Shown: one piece after another, positions 1 to 8,809 of the stretch | How the letters are laid out: every line of letters starts with the position of its first letter | Position numbering within the stretch: position 1 is the stretch's first letter | Origin: Spirochaetota bacterium | Lineage (GTDB): Bacteria; Spirochaetota; Spirochaetia; Treponematales; Rectinemataceae | DNA: 37,544 nucleotides | Assembly (NCBI GenBank): GCA_026398595.1 | Contig: JAPLSO010000026.1 | Coordinates: 1-37,544, forward strand | Reading direction: 5' to 3' | The notes under the pieces: generated by a model | Database searches by the model: none | Told to the model about the DNA's origin: nothing | What the model saw: only the letters and a program-made list of their open reading frames with translations | Translations under genes and position numbers: made by a program

Positions 1-520
1 GGACGGGGATGCCCGCTTCCTGCGCTATCTCCCAGAGAGGATCGAATGAGGGATCCGAAATAGGCCTGTCGACCGTAGGTCCGAGAATCTTGTAGCCCTT
101 CAGGCCTAGGGTCTTTATCGCTCTTTCGAGCCTCTCCGCCGAGTCGGGGAGACAGGGATCGTGGTGGGCGAAGCCGAAGAAATGGCCCGTATTTCGCGCT
201 ACGAGCTTTCCCATGGATTCGTTCGAGCCCGAGGTGACAAAGACTATGGCTTTTAGAAACTCGTACTTTTCGCATTCTGCCGCCCAGAGCCTCTCACCCT
301 CCTCGGCGGAGACTTCCATCGGTCGGGGAAAGTTCCAGGCCGATTCCCAGCGCTTCTTTTCGGCCAGAAGCCAGACTGCCGCCCTGTCATCGGGACTTAT
401 TTCTTCTTTGCCCGTCGTACCCGAGGAGTAACCTATGCCTGCGGCTGCGGCCTTGTCCCCGGAGCCATCGTCGATGATCTTGTTCTGGGGAAAATGCACA
501 TGGGAATCTATGACACGCAT
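1..520 (-). CDS. Amidohydrolase (amidohydrolase-2 type), 3' end cut off by the window edge
   Basis: Reading the minus strand from the ATG at 520 gives an open frame of about 173 codons that runs off the left edge. The protein starts MRVIDSHVHFPQNK, where D-S-H-V-H is the metal-binding HxH strand of the amidohydrolase superfamily. Later it has FFGFAHHDP and LGLKGYKILGP...FDPLWEIAQEAGIPV, which is the typical layout of the PF04909 amidohydrolase-2 family (metal-dependent hydrolases and decarboxylases with a TIM-barrel fold). It starts 3 bases after the stop of the MalG-like permease, so it is the last visible gene of that sugar-transport operon. Its product may act on the imported substrate, perhaps a lactone or sugar acid, but that is inference. 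The substrate cannot be read from the sequence. Confidence 0.8.
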   Translation of the reverse strand, partial: MRVIDSHVHFPQNKIIDDGSGDKAAAAGIGYSSGTTGKEEISPDDRAAVWLLAEKKRWESAWNFPRPMEVSAEEGERLWAAECEKYEFLKAIVFVTSGSNESMGKLVARNTGHFFGFAHHDPCLPDSAERLERAIKTLGLKGYKILGPTVDRPISDPSFDPLWEIAQEAGIPV

Positions 521-523
521 GAC

Positions 524-1363
524 CTATCCTTTGAGACCCGTCATGGCGATGCCCTTGACGATCTGCTTCTGGAAGACGAGGAAGACGAGGATGAGGGGGA
601 CCATGGCGATCGCCGCCCCCGTCATTATGTAGTGCCAATCCGAGCCGGCCTCGCCCGAGAAATTCGCCAGACCGACCGGCAGCGTGAACATCCGGGGTTT
701 CGAGGCAGCGATGAGAGGCCAGAGGAAGGCGTTCCAGTTGCCGATGAAGTTGAAGATGGCCAGAGTAGCGAGAGCCGGGCTTACGAGGGGTAGGACGATG
801 GTGAGGAAAATCCTCAGCTCGCCCTGGCCATCCACCCGGGCGGCGTCGATGAGATCGTCGGGGATGGTCGACATGAACTGGCGCATAAGGTAGACGCCGA
901 AGGCGCTCATCATGCCGGGGAACATGATGGCCCAGTAGGTGTTGACCCATTTCATCGCCCTAATCATCGAATACCAGGGGATGACGAGCATCTCGGTGGG
1001 GATCATCAGGGTCGAGATGATGAGGAGGAAGATAATCTTCTTGCCCCGAAAGCGGAATTTCGAAAGGGTGTACCCCAGGAGCGAATCGAAGAAAAGGACC
1101 GAAGCCGTCGTGCAGGTCGCGACGATCGCCGAATTGAGGAACCATTGGGGAAATTTAGAACCCTTAGAGAACAGAAGGTGTTTGTAATTGTCCAGGGTCG
1201 GGGCCGTCGGAAAAAACTTCATCTTGAAGATCTGCGAGACATCCTTGAGGCTAGACGAGAGCATCCAGAGGAAGGGAAAGACCATGACGGCAGCGAAAAC
1301 GGAAAGGACGAGGTAAGCCGCCAGTGTGCCAGCGTCACGGGGCAGGGAAAAACCTTTCTTCAT
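524..1363 (-). CDS. Carbohydrate ABC transporter permease, MalG/CUT1 type
   Basis: This 279-residue inner-membrane protein has about six hydrophobic segments, the first near residues 12-33 (AAYLVLSVFAAVMVFPFLWM). It carries the cytoplasmic EAA loop that docks to the ATPase, seen near residues 175-195 as DDLIDAARVDGQGELRIF. Length and motif order are those of the second permease of CUT1 importers (MalG, UgpE). Start ATG 1363 has an AGGA site about 10 bases upstream. It lies 10 bases after the MalF-like gene and 3 bases before the amidohydrolase, so they are co-transcribed. No ATPase gene accompanies it. CUT1 systems often share one MsmK/UgpC-type ATPase encoded elsewhere, and that is the likely explanation here. 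Confidence 0.9.
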   Translation of the reverse strand: MKKGFSLPRDAGTLAAYLVLSVFAAVMVFPFLWMLSSSLKDVSQIFKMKFFPTAPTLDNYKHLLFSKGSKFPQWFLNSAIVATCTTASVLFFDSLLGYTLSKFRFRGKKIIFLLIISTLMIPTEMLVIPWYSMIRAMKWVNTYWAIMFPGMMSAFGVYLMRQFMSTIPDDLIDAARVDGQGELRIFLTIVLPLVSPALATLAIFNFIGNWNAFLWPLIAASKPRMFTLPVGLANFSGEAGSDWHYIMTGAAIAMVPLILVFLVFQKQIVKGIAMTGLKG

Positions 1364-1373
1364 GGCCGCCGTC

Positions 1374-2176
1374 CTAGTAGTCGACCCTTCGGTCGAGGAG
1401 CTTCATCTGTATCAGGGTTACCGCCATGATGATGATGAAGAGGATGATGCTCGCACTGCCCGCCTGGGCCATCTCGAAGTTGGTGAAGGCCTTCTGGTAG
1501 ATATAGAGGGCGGCCGACTTGGTCGAGCCCAAGGGTCCACCCATGGCCTGCATGGACATGTTGTAGACCTGGGTGAAGATGCGCAGGAACTGGATTCCCT
1601 CCATCACGACGAGAAAGAAGGTGATGGGCGCCAGGAGGGGAATGGTGATCGAGAAGAAGACCTGCCGGCCCTTGGCTCCGTCGATCCGAGCGGCCTCGTA
1701 ATACTCCTTGGGGATGGTCTGCAGGCCGGCGAGGAAGATGGTCGAACAGTAGCCCAGCTCGACCCAGACATTGACGCCCAGGATCGAGGGCAGGGCCTGA
1801 CTGGTGCTGTTGAGGAACTCTCCCGCCGGAATGCCGAGGGCGACCAGGATCGCGTTGACGACGCCCAGGGGGGGCGGCTGGTACATCCAGCGCCAGACCC
1901 AGGACACGGCGACGACGGGGGTGATGTAGGGGAGGACGTAGATGAGGCGGTACAGGCCCTTGCCCCGGGGAATCGCGTCCAGGAGGAGGGCGATGCAGAG
2001 GCTCAAGGCGATGACGATGGGCGCGCCGAAGACCGCGTACTCGGGCGTGTTTCCCAAGGCTTGGAGGAAAACCGGGTCGGACAGCACCGTGGGCCAAAGC
2101 GCACACCGACGAAGAAGACGAGGGGCAGGGCGAGGAAGGCGTAGGCGGTGAGGGCTCTGCGCGAGGCCAAGGTCAT
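1374..2176 (-). pseudogene. MalF-like sugar ABC permease, damaged by an internal deletion and frameshift
   Basis: The C-terminal 237 residues are a normal CUT1 permease, including LSDPVFLQALGNT, several membrane spans and the EAA loop (YYEAARIDGAKGRQVFFSI). The N-terminus lies in a different frame: ATG 2176, preceded by GAGG, encodes MTLASRRALTAYAFLALPLV, a typical first membrane span, and runs straight into the other frame near 2090-2100. In intact relatives about 40-50 residues, including the first periplasmic stretch, lie between these two parts. They are missing here and the frames do not match. The gene therefore looks non-functional unless the assembly is wrong. The partner permease and binding protein are intact, so the importer would be crippled by this single lesion. 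An internal start near 2087 could still give a truncated protein, but it would lack the first span. Confidence 0.75.
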
Positions 2177-2219
2177 CCGGGGCAACCTCTTCGAGGAAAC
2201 GGCATAGGTAAAGGAAAAG

Positions 2220-2249
2220 CGGCGGCCTCGCTATCAGCCGGAGCCGCCG
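2220..2249 (-). terminator. Hairpin after the sugar-binding protein gene (attenuator/terminator)
   Basis: The arms CGGCGGC (2220-2226) and GCCGCCG (2243-2249) pair, extended by TC/GA, around an 11-base loop. In the minus direction the stem is followed by CTTTTCCTTT. It sits between the binding-protein stop at 2259 and the permease start at 2176, so it probably lowers permease expression relative to the binding protein. The U-tract is interrupted, so leaky termination is expected. Confidence 0.65.
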
Positions 2250-2258
2250 TGTCCACGT

Positions 2259-3509
2259 TTATTTCCAGAAATCGTCGATCAGTTTCTGCTCTTTGGCCTG
2301 GGCGTTCTTGAGGGCCTGGAGGGGATCCACGTTTTTAAGGGTAACTTCGTCCACCGCGTCGCACAGGACTTGGCGCTGACCCGCCTCGTCGATGTAAAGG
2401 CTGGCTTTGGCATAGGCCAGACCCTTCAGGAAGGGGAGAACCACGGGGTCGTTCTTGAATTTCTCGGAGAGAGCCGGAGTAGCGGGAAGTTCTCCCACTT
2501 TCTGCAGCCAGAGTTCCTGGACTTCGGGGGAGGTGAGGTATTTCAGGAACTTGATGGAGGCATCAAGCTTCTTGCCGGACACGCCGGACACGATGCCGTG
2601 GGTCCAGTAGGAGGCATAGTTGGACTTGATTCCCTTGTAGGTCGGAAGCTCCGCGACGCCCCACTCCAGGTCCTTGACCGCGTTGAGCGTCGCGATCCTG
2701 AAGGAACCGTCGATATTCATCGCTGCCTTTCCTGCCTTGAATGCGGTAACGTCGTCCGTGGCGAAGTTCGGATAACCTACCTTATTCTTCCCTACGGTGA
2801 GATCGGTATACCACTTCAGCGCCTCGGCGCCCTTGGAGTCGGCGTAGCTCACCTTGCGGTAATCGGTGCTGTAGGGCACGTTGCCGAACTGGCGGAAGAG
2901 GACTTCGCGGATCCAGGGATGCCCCTGTCCTGTCGGCTGCATGGCGAGTCCGGCTTGTACCAGATTATCCTGCGCATCGTATTTTGAGAGCTTGTGGGCA
3001 TAGGAGACCAACTCCTCGAGGGTCTTGGGGGCGACGTTGGGGTCGAGCCCAGCTTCCTTGAAGAGCTTCTTGTTCCAGATCAGGGCCAAGGTGCGGACGG
3101 CCGTCGGAGCCGAGTAGTACTTCCCGCCGAAATCCACGGATTCGGCGACGAAGGGGTAAAAAGTCTTGTCGAAGTAGGCCTTGTTGAAGTCGGTCTTGGG
3201 CAGTTCCTGGAGATAGCCGGCCTTCACGTACATAGGCAGCCATCCGTAGAAGAGCGTTATCACGTCGGGTCCCTCGCCTGCGGGAATGGACGCGGCCACT
3301 TTCTGGTTGAAGCTCTCGTAGGGGAACGTGACCTGCTCGACCTTGATGCCGGGGTTGGCGGCCTCGAAGTTCTTGATGAGCTCGTCCACGAGGTTAACCT
3401 TGGACTCGTAGAAATACTGCCAGTAGGTGATGGTAACGTCGGCCGCGCCGACGCCAGCGACGAAAAGGGCCAGCATGAGGGCCAGCACCAGTTTCCTTGC
3501 GCTTTTCAT
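2259..3509 (-). CDS. Extracellular sugar-binding protein of a CUT1 ABC importer
   Basis: The 416-residue protein begins with a signal peptide (MKSARKLVLALMLALFVAG, cleavage expected after GVGAA or GAA). It has no lipobox Cys, so it should be free in the periplasm. The mature part starts VTITYWQYF and continues with NFEAANPGIKVEQVTFPY and GEGPDVITLFYGWLPMYVKAGYL, the hallmarks of family 1 solute-binding proteins (MalE/UgpB class). The start is fixed by AGGAGG five bases before ATG 3509. It is the first gene of the operon that continues into the two permeases and the amidohydrolase. Substrate unknown; a mono- or oligosaccharide is typical for the family. Confidence 0.92.
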   Translation of the reverse strand: MKSARKLVLALMLALFVAGVGAADVTITYWQYFYESKVNLVDELIKNFEAANPGIKVEQVTFPYESFNQKVAASIPAGEGPDVITLFYGWLPMYVKAGYLQELPKTDFNKAYFDKTFYPFVAESVDFGGKYYSAPTAVRTLALIWNKKLFKEAGLDPNVAPKTLEELVSYAHKLSKYDAQDNLVQAGLAMQPTGQGHPWIREVLFRQFGNVPYSTDYRKVSYADSKGAEALKWYTDLTVGKNKVGYPNFATDDVTAFKAGKAAMNIDGSFRIATLNAVKDLEWGVAELPTYKGIKSNYASYWTHGIVSGVSGKKLDASIKFLKYLTSPEVQELWLQKVGELPATPALSEKFKNDPVVLPFLKGLAYAKASLYIDEAGQRQVLCDAVDEVTLKNVDPLQALKNAQAKEQKLIDDFWK

Positions 3510-3575
3510 GATTCCTCCTTATGCGATCGCGAAGAGATGCCGGACAAGACGAATCGGGGCCAGCATCCCTAGGCA

Positions 3576-3603
3576 ATTATAGCGGCTTATCTAGAGGATG
3601 CAA
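3576..3603 (-). promoter_or_regulatory. Sigma-70-type promoter for the CUT1 sugar operon
   Basis: On the minus strand a -35 box TTGCAT (3603-3598) is followed after 16 bases by a perfect -10 box TATAAT (3581-3576). This places transcription start near 3569, about 60 bases before the binding-protein ATG at 3509. No clear operator was recognised. Confidence 0.6.
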
Positions 3604-3631
3604 GCGTGCGGAAGGCCCTTCTGCCAAGTGC

Positions 3632-4057
3632 CTAGTCGCAGGCCAACTCGTCCATCTTGCGCAGGCGCCGGGAAAGGTCCCTGGCGAGGTTCATGATCAT
3701 GAGGGAGAAGACCTTGGGCTCGACCTTGGAAATTTCGTAGAGGGCGCGGTTGGAGATCGTCACGACTTCGAGGGGCTCGAGGGCTGTGACGGTCGCTATG
3801 CTGGGCATGACGTCGATGAGTTCCATCTCGCCGAAGGTTTCACCCTCCCCCACTTCGGCGATGACAATGCCCTGGCGGGAAATGCTCACCCTCCCGCCGA
3901 TGATGAAATAGATTTTATCGTTGGGATCACCCTCGCGCATGGGCATATCGCCCGCGTCGTAGCGGGCGAAGCCGAAAAGCGGCTTAATCCCCTCGATCTG
4001 CTCGGGGAGTACGCCGCCGAAGAGCGAATATTTCTGTAAAGCGTTGGTGTCGATCAT
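3632..4057 (-). CDS. Stand-alone cyclic-nucleotide-binding domain protein
   Basis: The 141-residue protein consists almost only of one cNMP-binding beta-roll (PF00027). It begins MIDTNALQKYSLFGGVLPEQ and has GDMPMREGDPNDKIYFIIGG, then GEGETFGEMELIDVMPSIATV, the phosphate-binding cassette region with the F-G-E motif. It ends in a charged helix (SRRLRKMDELACD). There is no helix-turn-helix, so it is not a Crp-type transcription factor; it may act as a cNMP-responsive partner of another protein. The start ATG 4057 was chosen over 4126 because AGGAGG lies six bases before it and residue 1 fits the family start. It is monocistronic or co-transcribed with the 5'-nucleotidase gene ending at 4168. 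Confidence 0.85.
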   Translation of the reverse strand: MIDTNALQKYSLFGGVLPEQIEGIKPLFGFARYDAGDMPMREGDPNDKIYFIIGGRVSISRQGIVIAEVGEGETFGEMELIDVMPSIATVTALEPLEVVTISNRALYEISKVEPKVFSLMIMNLARDLSRRLRKMDELACD

Positions 4058-4167
4058 CGCGCCCCTCCTGCGAATCCAAGCTTCCTGCTCCATGTTGCCT
4101 TGCTCGTCGATTTCATTATACCGCAAGTATGGGATTTAGGCCTCAGAAATCCATCGGGCTGGACAAA

Positions 4168-5100
4168 TTATCGGGGATTCTTGACCAGGTTGGCTATTCC
4201 GAAGGGAACGTGGACGCAGGCGGCAACAGGTAGGGCTCCCTCGAGATGGGACTCCTGATCGTCGAAGAAGAGATGGGGCTTGAAGACCTCGAGAATCCTG
4301 CGTTTCTCGATGCCCCCGAGAAAGAATACCTCATCGATGAAGATGCCCCAGTTTTGCAAGCTGTTGATGACCCGCTCGTGGGCCGGAGCGTTCCGGGCGG
4401 TGATGATGGCTGTCCGTACAGCCGTCGAGGCACCTGGATCTTTCTCGCGCTGATGGAGCTGGAGGGCTGCCAGCTTGGCGAAGAAATCCTTCATAGGTCC
4501 CGGGTCCAGCGGGCGGCCGGCGTTGCGGAGTTCGGATTGGGTGAATTCGCCGAGGCTGCCCGAAGACCGGTATAGCTTCTCGGCCTCATCATCCGCGATC
4601 ACGCCGTCGAAGTCGAAAGCCACCCTGAGCTCGCCCTCTTCGTCCTCCCCGAAGCCTGAGGAAACGATTTGGCCCGCGGGCAGGCCCGCATCGACGGCTT
4701 CCCTGACGTCAGCTGCGTTAGCCGAGAGGAAGAGGGAGGCGCCGAATGCCGATATGTATGGATACGGTGATCGGCCGTCGAGGAAGGCGGCCCGTACGAT
4801 GCCCAGACCGTAGTCGCGTATCGATCTGAAGACTCGGATCCCGGCCTCGGGGTCGTTGCGGGAGAGAAGGACAACCTCGGCCGGGCCTTGGCCCTCGGGA
4901 TAGTCACGGTTGAGGGACAAGAAGCGTTTGACGAACCAGAAGGCATTGCCGGGCTCCAGCCGCTCCTCGGTCTTGTCCCTCATCCACTCGCGGTAGGTTT
5001 CTTCCCCCTGAGCTTTAAATACGGCGTCGGACTCGGAGAGGTCGAAGAGGGCGCTCGCGGATACCGCGATGACGATCTTGCTCTCTAGCGGATAGGGCAT
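4168..5100 (-). CDS. Cytosolic 5'-nucleotidase (PF06189 family)
   Basis: The 310-residue protein matches the 5'-nucleotidase family related to animal cytosolic NT5C1, which dephosphorylates nucleoside monophosphates (typically AMP, IMP and dNMPs) to nucleosides. It starts KIVIAVSASALFDL, a short family motif. It has SRNDPEAGIRVFRSI in the middle and the HAD-type catalytic motif VAFDFDGVIADDEAE (DxDGV) near residues 165-175. Later come AIITARNAPAHERVI (motif II/III region) and HLFFDDQESHL. The start at 5100 has GGGAGG five bases upstream. It lies 63 bases after the nucleoside-importer permease gene in the same direction, so it probably belongs to the same purine-nucleoside salvage unit. Confidence 0.88.
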   Translation of the reverse strand: MPYPLESKIVIAVSASALFDLSESDAVFKAQGEETYREWMRDKTEERLEPGNAFWFVKRFLSLNRDYPEGQGPAEVVLLSRNDPEAGIRVFRSIRDYGLGIVRAAFLDGRSPYPYISAFGASLFLSANAADVREAVDAGLPAGQIVSSGFGEDEEGELRVAFDFDGVIADDEAEKLYRSSGSLGEFTQSELRNAGRPLDPGPMKDFFAKLAALQLHQREKDPGASTAVRTAIITARNAPAHERVINSLQNWGIFIDEVFFLGGIEKRRILEVFKPHLFFDDQESHLEGALPVAACVHVPFGIANLVKNPR

Positions 5101-5120
5101 ATCAGCCTCCCGAAACGGGG

Positions 5121-5156
5121 GACGCAGGGGATAAGCATAGCTTGCGGCCCCGCGTC
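5121..5156 (-). other. Intercistronic hairpin between nucleoside permease and 5'-nucleotidase genes
   Basis: GACGC-A-GGGG (5121-5130) pairs with CCCC-GCGTC (5148-5156) around a 17-base loop. There is no U-tract on either strand, so it is more likely an RNA processing or stability element than a terminator. Confidence 0.4.
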
Positions 5157-5163
5157 GCGTCTT

Positions 5164-6117
5164 TCATCGTTTGCCCGATTCGTAAATCTCGCCCGAGGCC
5201 TTGGGACCTACGGATTTTCCCGCGAAGATGATGAGGGCGACGATGGTCAGCACGTAGGGGAGCATGTAGAAGAACTCGATCGGCGTGCTCGCGAGGAAGG
5301 GAATATCCTTGGCGTAGAAGGACAACGCGGTGGAAAATCCGAAGAAGAGGCCGGCGCCGAGGACCCCGAAGGGATTCCACTTGCCGAACACCAGGGATGC
5401 GAGGGCGATGAACCCAGTTCCATGGATCGAGACCAGCGTATACTGGATGTCGGCCGTCAGGACCATGATGCCGCCCGCGAGACCGCCGAGGGCCCCCGAC
5501 ATCAGGACGCCGATGTAGCGCATCCGCTCCACGTTGATGCCCATGCTCGCCGAGGCCTGAGGGTTCTCGCCGCAGGACCGCATGCGCAGCCCGAAACGCG
5601 TCTTATAGACGACGAACCAGGTGATCAGGACGATAGCCAACGCCAGGTAGAAGGTCGGATATGTGTTCTTGAAGAACATGCCTCCGATGATGGGGATATC
5701 CGAAAGGACAGGGATCGTCATCTTCTGGATCCCGTTGGAGAAGGTCTTCGTGCGCTGCATGTGGAAGATGATCTGACAGAGATAGACGGTGAGGCCACCC
5801 GCCAGAATGTTGAGCGCCGTTCCCGAGATGACCTGGTTCGCTTTAAGGTTGATGCTCGCAAAGGCGTGGAGGAGGCTGAACAGCATTCCTGCCAGGATGG
5901 CCACCAGGAGGCCGATCCACGGGGCGAAAGGGGTGACATTCTCGAGAAGAACGGTGACCGTCGCGCCTGCGAAGGCGCCGATCATCATGATGCCTTCGAG
6001 GGCGATGTTGACGATGCCGGACCGCTCGCTGAACAGTCCTCCCAAGGCAGTGATGATGATGGGCGAAGCGAACATCATGGCTATCGGGAACATTTCCAGG
6101 ATGATTTTAATGCTCAT
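5164..6117 (-). CDS. Nucleoside ABC transporter permease 2 (BMP-type importer, NupQ/YufQ-like)
   Basis: This 317-residue integral membrane protein belongs to the PF02653 permease family. The family core reads LFSERSGIVNIALEGIMMIG near residues 27-46, a diagnostic stretch of the second permease of BMP/purine-nucleoside importers. Later it has LRMRSCGENPQASASMGINV and MSGALGGLAGGIMVL. About eight to nine membrane spans can be seen. It overlaps the preceding permease gene by four bases (ATGA at 6114-6117), showing translational coupling. Together with the next two genes and the binding protein it forms a complete nucleoside importer. Confidence 0.9.
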   Translation of the reverse strand: MSIKIILEMFPIAMMFASPIIITALGGLFSERSGIVNIALEGIMMIGAFAGATVTVLLENVTPFAPWIGLLVAILAGMLFSLLHAFASINLKANQVISGTALNILAGGLTVYLCQIIFHMQRTKTFSNGIQKMTIPVLSDIPIIGGMFFKNTYPTFYLALAIVLITWFVVYKTRFGLRMRSCGENPQASASMGINVERMRYIGVLMSGALGGLAGGIMVLTADIQYTLVSIHGTGFIALASLVFGKWNPFGVLGAGLFFGFSTALSFYAKDIPFLASTPIEFFYMLPYVLTIVALIIFAGKSVGPKASGEIYESGKR

Positions 6118-7178
6118 ACTCTGTCCCCCTCGGCGCTGACCACCTCTTTTTTCCTGCCCAACCTGTCGATCACCATTTTTATGCCGTATTGCATCGCCAC
6201 GAAGAGCACGATGGAAGCCTGGATAATGCCCGCTATTTCACGCGGGATGCCCTGGACCTGCATAAGGGGCTGGGCCGACTTCAGCGCTCCGAACAGCATT
6301 CCGGCAAACAGGATGCCGAGCGCCTCGTTCCCGCCCACCAACGCCACCGCGATGCCGTCGAAGCCGTAGCCTTCAGCCGACGAGATGACGCGGCCGAAAT
6401 TGAAGGTTCCCGTCGTGATGACGGCTCCGGCCAGACCTGCGAAGGCGCCCGCGATCATGAGCGACAGCACGATGTTGCGGTTCACTTTCATGCCGGCGTA
6501 TCGGGCCGCTTCCTTGTTGTATCCCACAGCCCTCAGCGAATAGCCGAAGGTGGTCTTATTGATGACGAAGGAGAACAGCATGACGGCCAGAATCACCGGA
6601 ATGAAGCCCCAGTTGAGCCGCGACCCTCTCGTGATGCTCTGAAAGAAGGGCGTCTTCACCCTGTCCGTCGAGCCGAACACATTGAGAATCATGAAATTGT
6701 TCAGATACAGGCCCACGTAGTTGAGCATGATGGTTACGGTGACTTCATGCACGTTGAACTTGGCTTTCAGGATGCCGGGTATGGCTCCCCAGATTGCTCC
6801 CGCCAGAATGGCTGCGAGGAGGACGATCGGCACATGGATGAAGGCGGGCACCTGGATATAGAGCGCCGCGGCGCTCGCTGCCATCGAACCGACCATCAGC
6901 TGTCCCTCGGCTCCGATGCTGAAAAGCCCCGTGCGGGAGGCAAAGGCAAAGGAGAGGCCTGTCAGGATGATCGGCATGGACTGTATCACGAACTCGCCGA
7001 TATACCGTGGGTTGAAGGGCTGTCCGTTGACGATGTCGATGCCGGTGAGACCCTTGATCAAGGCGGTGAACATCGAAAGGACCGATCGTCCGGTGAGCAT
7101 GATGATGACGGATCCCAGCAGGAATCCAAGCAGGATCGCGATGAGCGGCAATACTATCTTTTCGCTGCGCTTGGTCAT
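6114..7178 (-). CDS. Nucleoside ABC transporter permease 1 (BMP-type importer, NupP/YufP-like)
   Basis: This 354-residue permease of the PF02653 family starts MTKRSEKIVLPLIAILLGFL, with a membrane span directly at the N-terminus. It contains FASRTGLFSIGAEGQLMVGS near residues 80-100, the permease-1 equivalent of the diagnostic loop, and LRAVGYNKEAARYAGMKV, the cytoplasmic loop facing the ATPase. Start and stop both overlap neighbouring genes by four bases (7175-7178 and 6114-6117), so ATPase, permease 1 and permease 2 are translated as one block. Confidence 0.9.
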   Translation of the reverse strand: MTKRSEKIVLPLIAILLGFLLGSVIIMLTGRSVLSMFTALIKGLTGIDIVNGQPFNPRYIGEFVIQSMPIILTGLSFAFASRTGLFSIGAEGQLMVGSMAASAAALYIQVPAFIHVPIVLLAAILAGAIWGAIPGILKAKFNVHEVTVTIMLNYVGLYLNNFMILNVFGSTDRVKTPFFQSITRGSRLNWGFIPVILAVMLFSFVINKTTFGYSLRAVGYNKEAARYAGMKVNRNIVLSLMIAGAFAGLAGAVITTGTFNFGRVISSAEGYGFDGIAVALVGGNEALGILFAGMLFGALKSAQPLMQVQGIPREIAGIIQASIVLFVAMQYGIKMVIDRLGRKKEVVSAEGDRV

Positions 7179-8731
7179 ACCTGCCCCCGAACCGTCGATT
7201 TTTTCGATGCAAGGTCGCCTTTGCGCAATGAACCGGACATCATCAATCCGAGTTCGTTCTCATCCGCCCCCTCCGCGTCGATCGTCCCTATGAGCTCGCC
7301 GCGGAATATGACGGAGATCCTGTCCGATACGTCGATGATCTCATCCAATTCCAGAGAGACAAGAAGGACAGCCTTGCCCTTGTCGCGTTCGGCGATGATG
7401 CGCTTGTGGATATATTCAATTGCTCCCACATCCAGCCCCCGAGTGGGCTGGGCGATCACGAAGACATCGGGGGAACGGTCGATTTCGCGCGCGACGATCG
7501 CCTTCTGCTGATTGCCGCCAGACATCGACCTCGCCGGAGTGGCTCCTCCCTGGCCCGAGCGCACGTCGAACTCCTCGATGAGCCGGTCAGCGTTCTGCCG
7601 AATCGCCTTTTTATCCAGGATGCCCCAATGGGCGAAGGGCTTCTTGTAATAGTTGTGGATGACGAAATTCTCGTCGAGGTTAAAATCGAGGACGAGGCCG
7701 TGGAGCTGTCGATCCTCGGGGATATGCCCGATGCCGAGATCGGTTTTCTGTTTTATCGACAAATACGTTATATCTTTACCATGTAAGAATATATGGCCAG
7801 ATTCGACCCTGGACAGCCCGGTGATTGCCTGCACGAGTTCGGTCTGGCCGTTGCCGTCGATGCCGCAGATTCCCAGGATCTCCCCTCCCCGAAGTTCGAA
7901 GGAAAGGTTCTTGACTCCCAGCAATCCTCGATTCGTCTTCACGTTCAGGTTTTCAACCTTGAGAAAGACGTCGCCGGGTTTTGCGAGGTCCTTGGATACA
8001 TGAAAATCCACTTCACGTCCGACCATCATCTCGGCCATCTGTTCTTCGCTCGTGTTTTCCACTTTCACCGTGTCGACGAGACGCCCCCGCCGCAAGACCG
8101 TGCAGACGTCGGCGACTTCCTTTATCTCTTTCAGCTTGTGGCTGATGAGGATGATCGTCTTACCCTCGTCGACGAGACGGCGCATGATCTGCATGAGTTC
8201 CTTGATCTCCTGGGGCGTGAGCACGGCGGTGGGCTCATCGAAGATGAGGATATCGGCGTCGCGATAGAGCATCTTCAAGATTTCCACCCGCTGCTGCATG
8301 CCGACTGAAATATCCTCGATCTTCGCCTTAGGGTCGACGGCCAGTCCATAGAGCTTGGATATGGATTCGACTTTCGCTTCTGCAGTTCGAACATCGACTA
8401 CCGGCCCCTTGTGTGGCTCCATGCCGAGGATGATGTTCTCGGTCACCGTGAAGTTGTGCACAAGCTTGAAATGCTGATGCACCATGCCGATGCCCAGGTC
8501 CGTGGCGGCGTTCGGGTCGTTTATCGCCACTTCCTTGCCCTTGATCCTGATGGTTCCCGAATCCGGCCGGTACAGCCCGAACAAGATGCTCATGAGCGTA
8601 GATTTACCAGCGCCGTTTTCCCCTAGCAGGGCATGGATGCTCCGTTCCTCGACCTGAAGCGTGACATCGTCGTTGGCCTTGATACCGGGGAAATTCTTGG
8701 TGATGTTGAGCATCTCGACAATATATCCCAC
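7175..8731 (-). CDS. Nucleoside ABC transporter ATP-binding protein with two ATPase domains (YufO-like)
   Basis: The 518-residue protein has two ABC domains in tandem. The first has Walker A GENGAGKSTL near residue 37, a degenerate signature SVGMQQRVEILKML and Walker B ILIFDEPTAVL. The second has the altered P-loop GIDGNGQTELVQAI, signature SMSGGNQQK and Walker B VFVIAQPTRGLDVGA, in which Gln replaces the catalytic Glu. These asymmetric sites are normal for BMP-type and ribose-type ATPases. The start is a GTG at 8731 preceded by AGGGGG. It is separated from the binding-protein gene by a strong terminator, so it is expected at lower levels. Confidence 0.92.
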   Translation of the reverse strand: MGYIVEMLNITKNFPGIKANDDVTLQVEERSIHALLGENGAGKSTLMSILFGLYRPDSGTIRIKGKEVAINDPNAATDLGIGMVHQHFKLVHNFTVTENIILGMEPHKGPVVDVRTAEAKVESISKLYGLAVDPKAKIEDISVGMQQRVEILKMLYRDADILIFDEPTAVLTPQEIKELMQIMRRLVDEGKTIILISHKLKEIKEVADVCTVLRRGRLVDTVKVENTSEEQMAEMMVGREVDFHVSKDLAKPGDVFLKVENLNVKTNRGLLGVKNLSFELRGGEILGICGIDGNGQTELVQAITGLSRVESGHIFLHGKDITYLSIKQKTDLGIGHIPEDRQLHGLVLDFNLDENFVIHNYYKKPFAHWGILDKKAIRQNADRLIEEFDVRSGQGGATPARSMSGGNQQKAIVAREIDRSPDVFVIAQPTRGLDVGAIEYIHKRIIAERDKGKAVLLVSLELDEIIDVSDRISVIFRGELIGTIDAEGADENELGLMMSGSLRKGDLASKKSTVRGQV

Positions 8732-8809
8732 CGCTGACCCCCTAAAAATGAGCGTTTATCCATGATATCATACCAGGCAATTTCCTGACTATGAGGAAAA
8801 CGGTCGGGG

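Noticed and set aside
6189..7511. Long open frame of about 440 codons on the plus strand opposite the nucleoside permease and ATPase genes
   Set aside because: Its product is a low-complexity mix rich in His, Asp, Glu and Arg without any family motif. It lies antisense to genes with clear homology and is a by-product of high GC codon bias.
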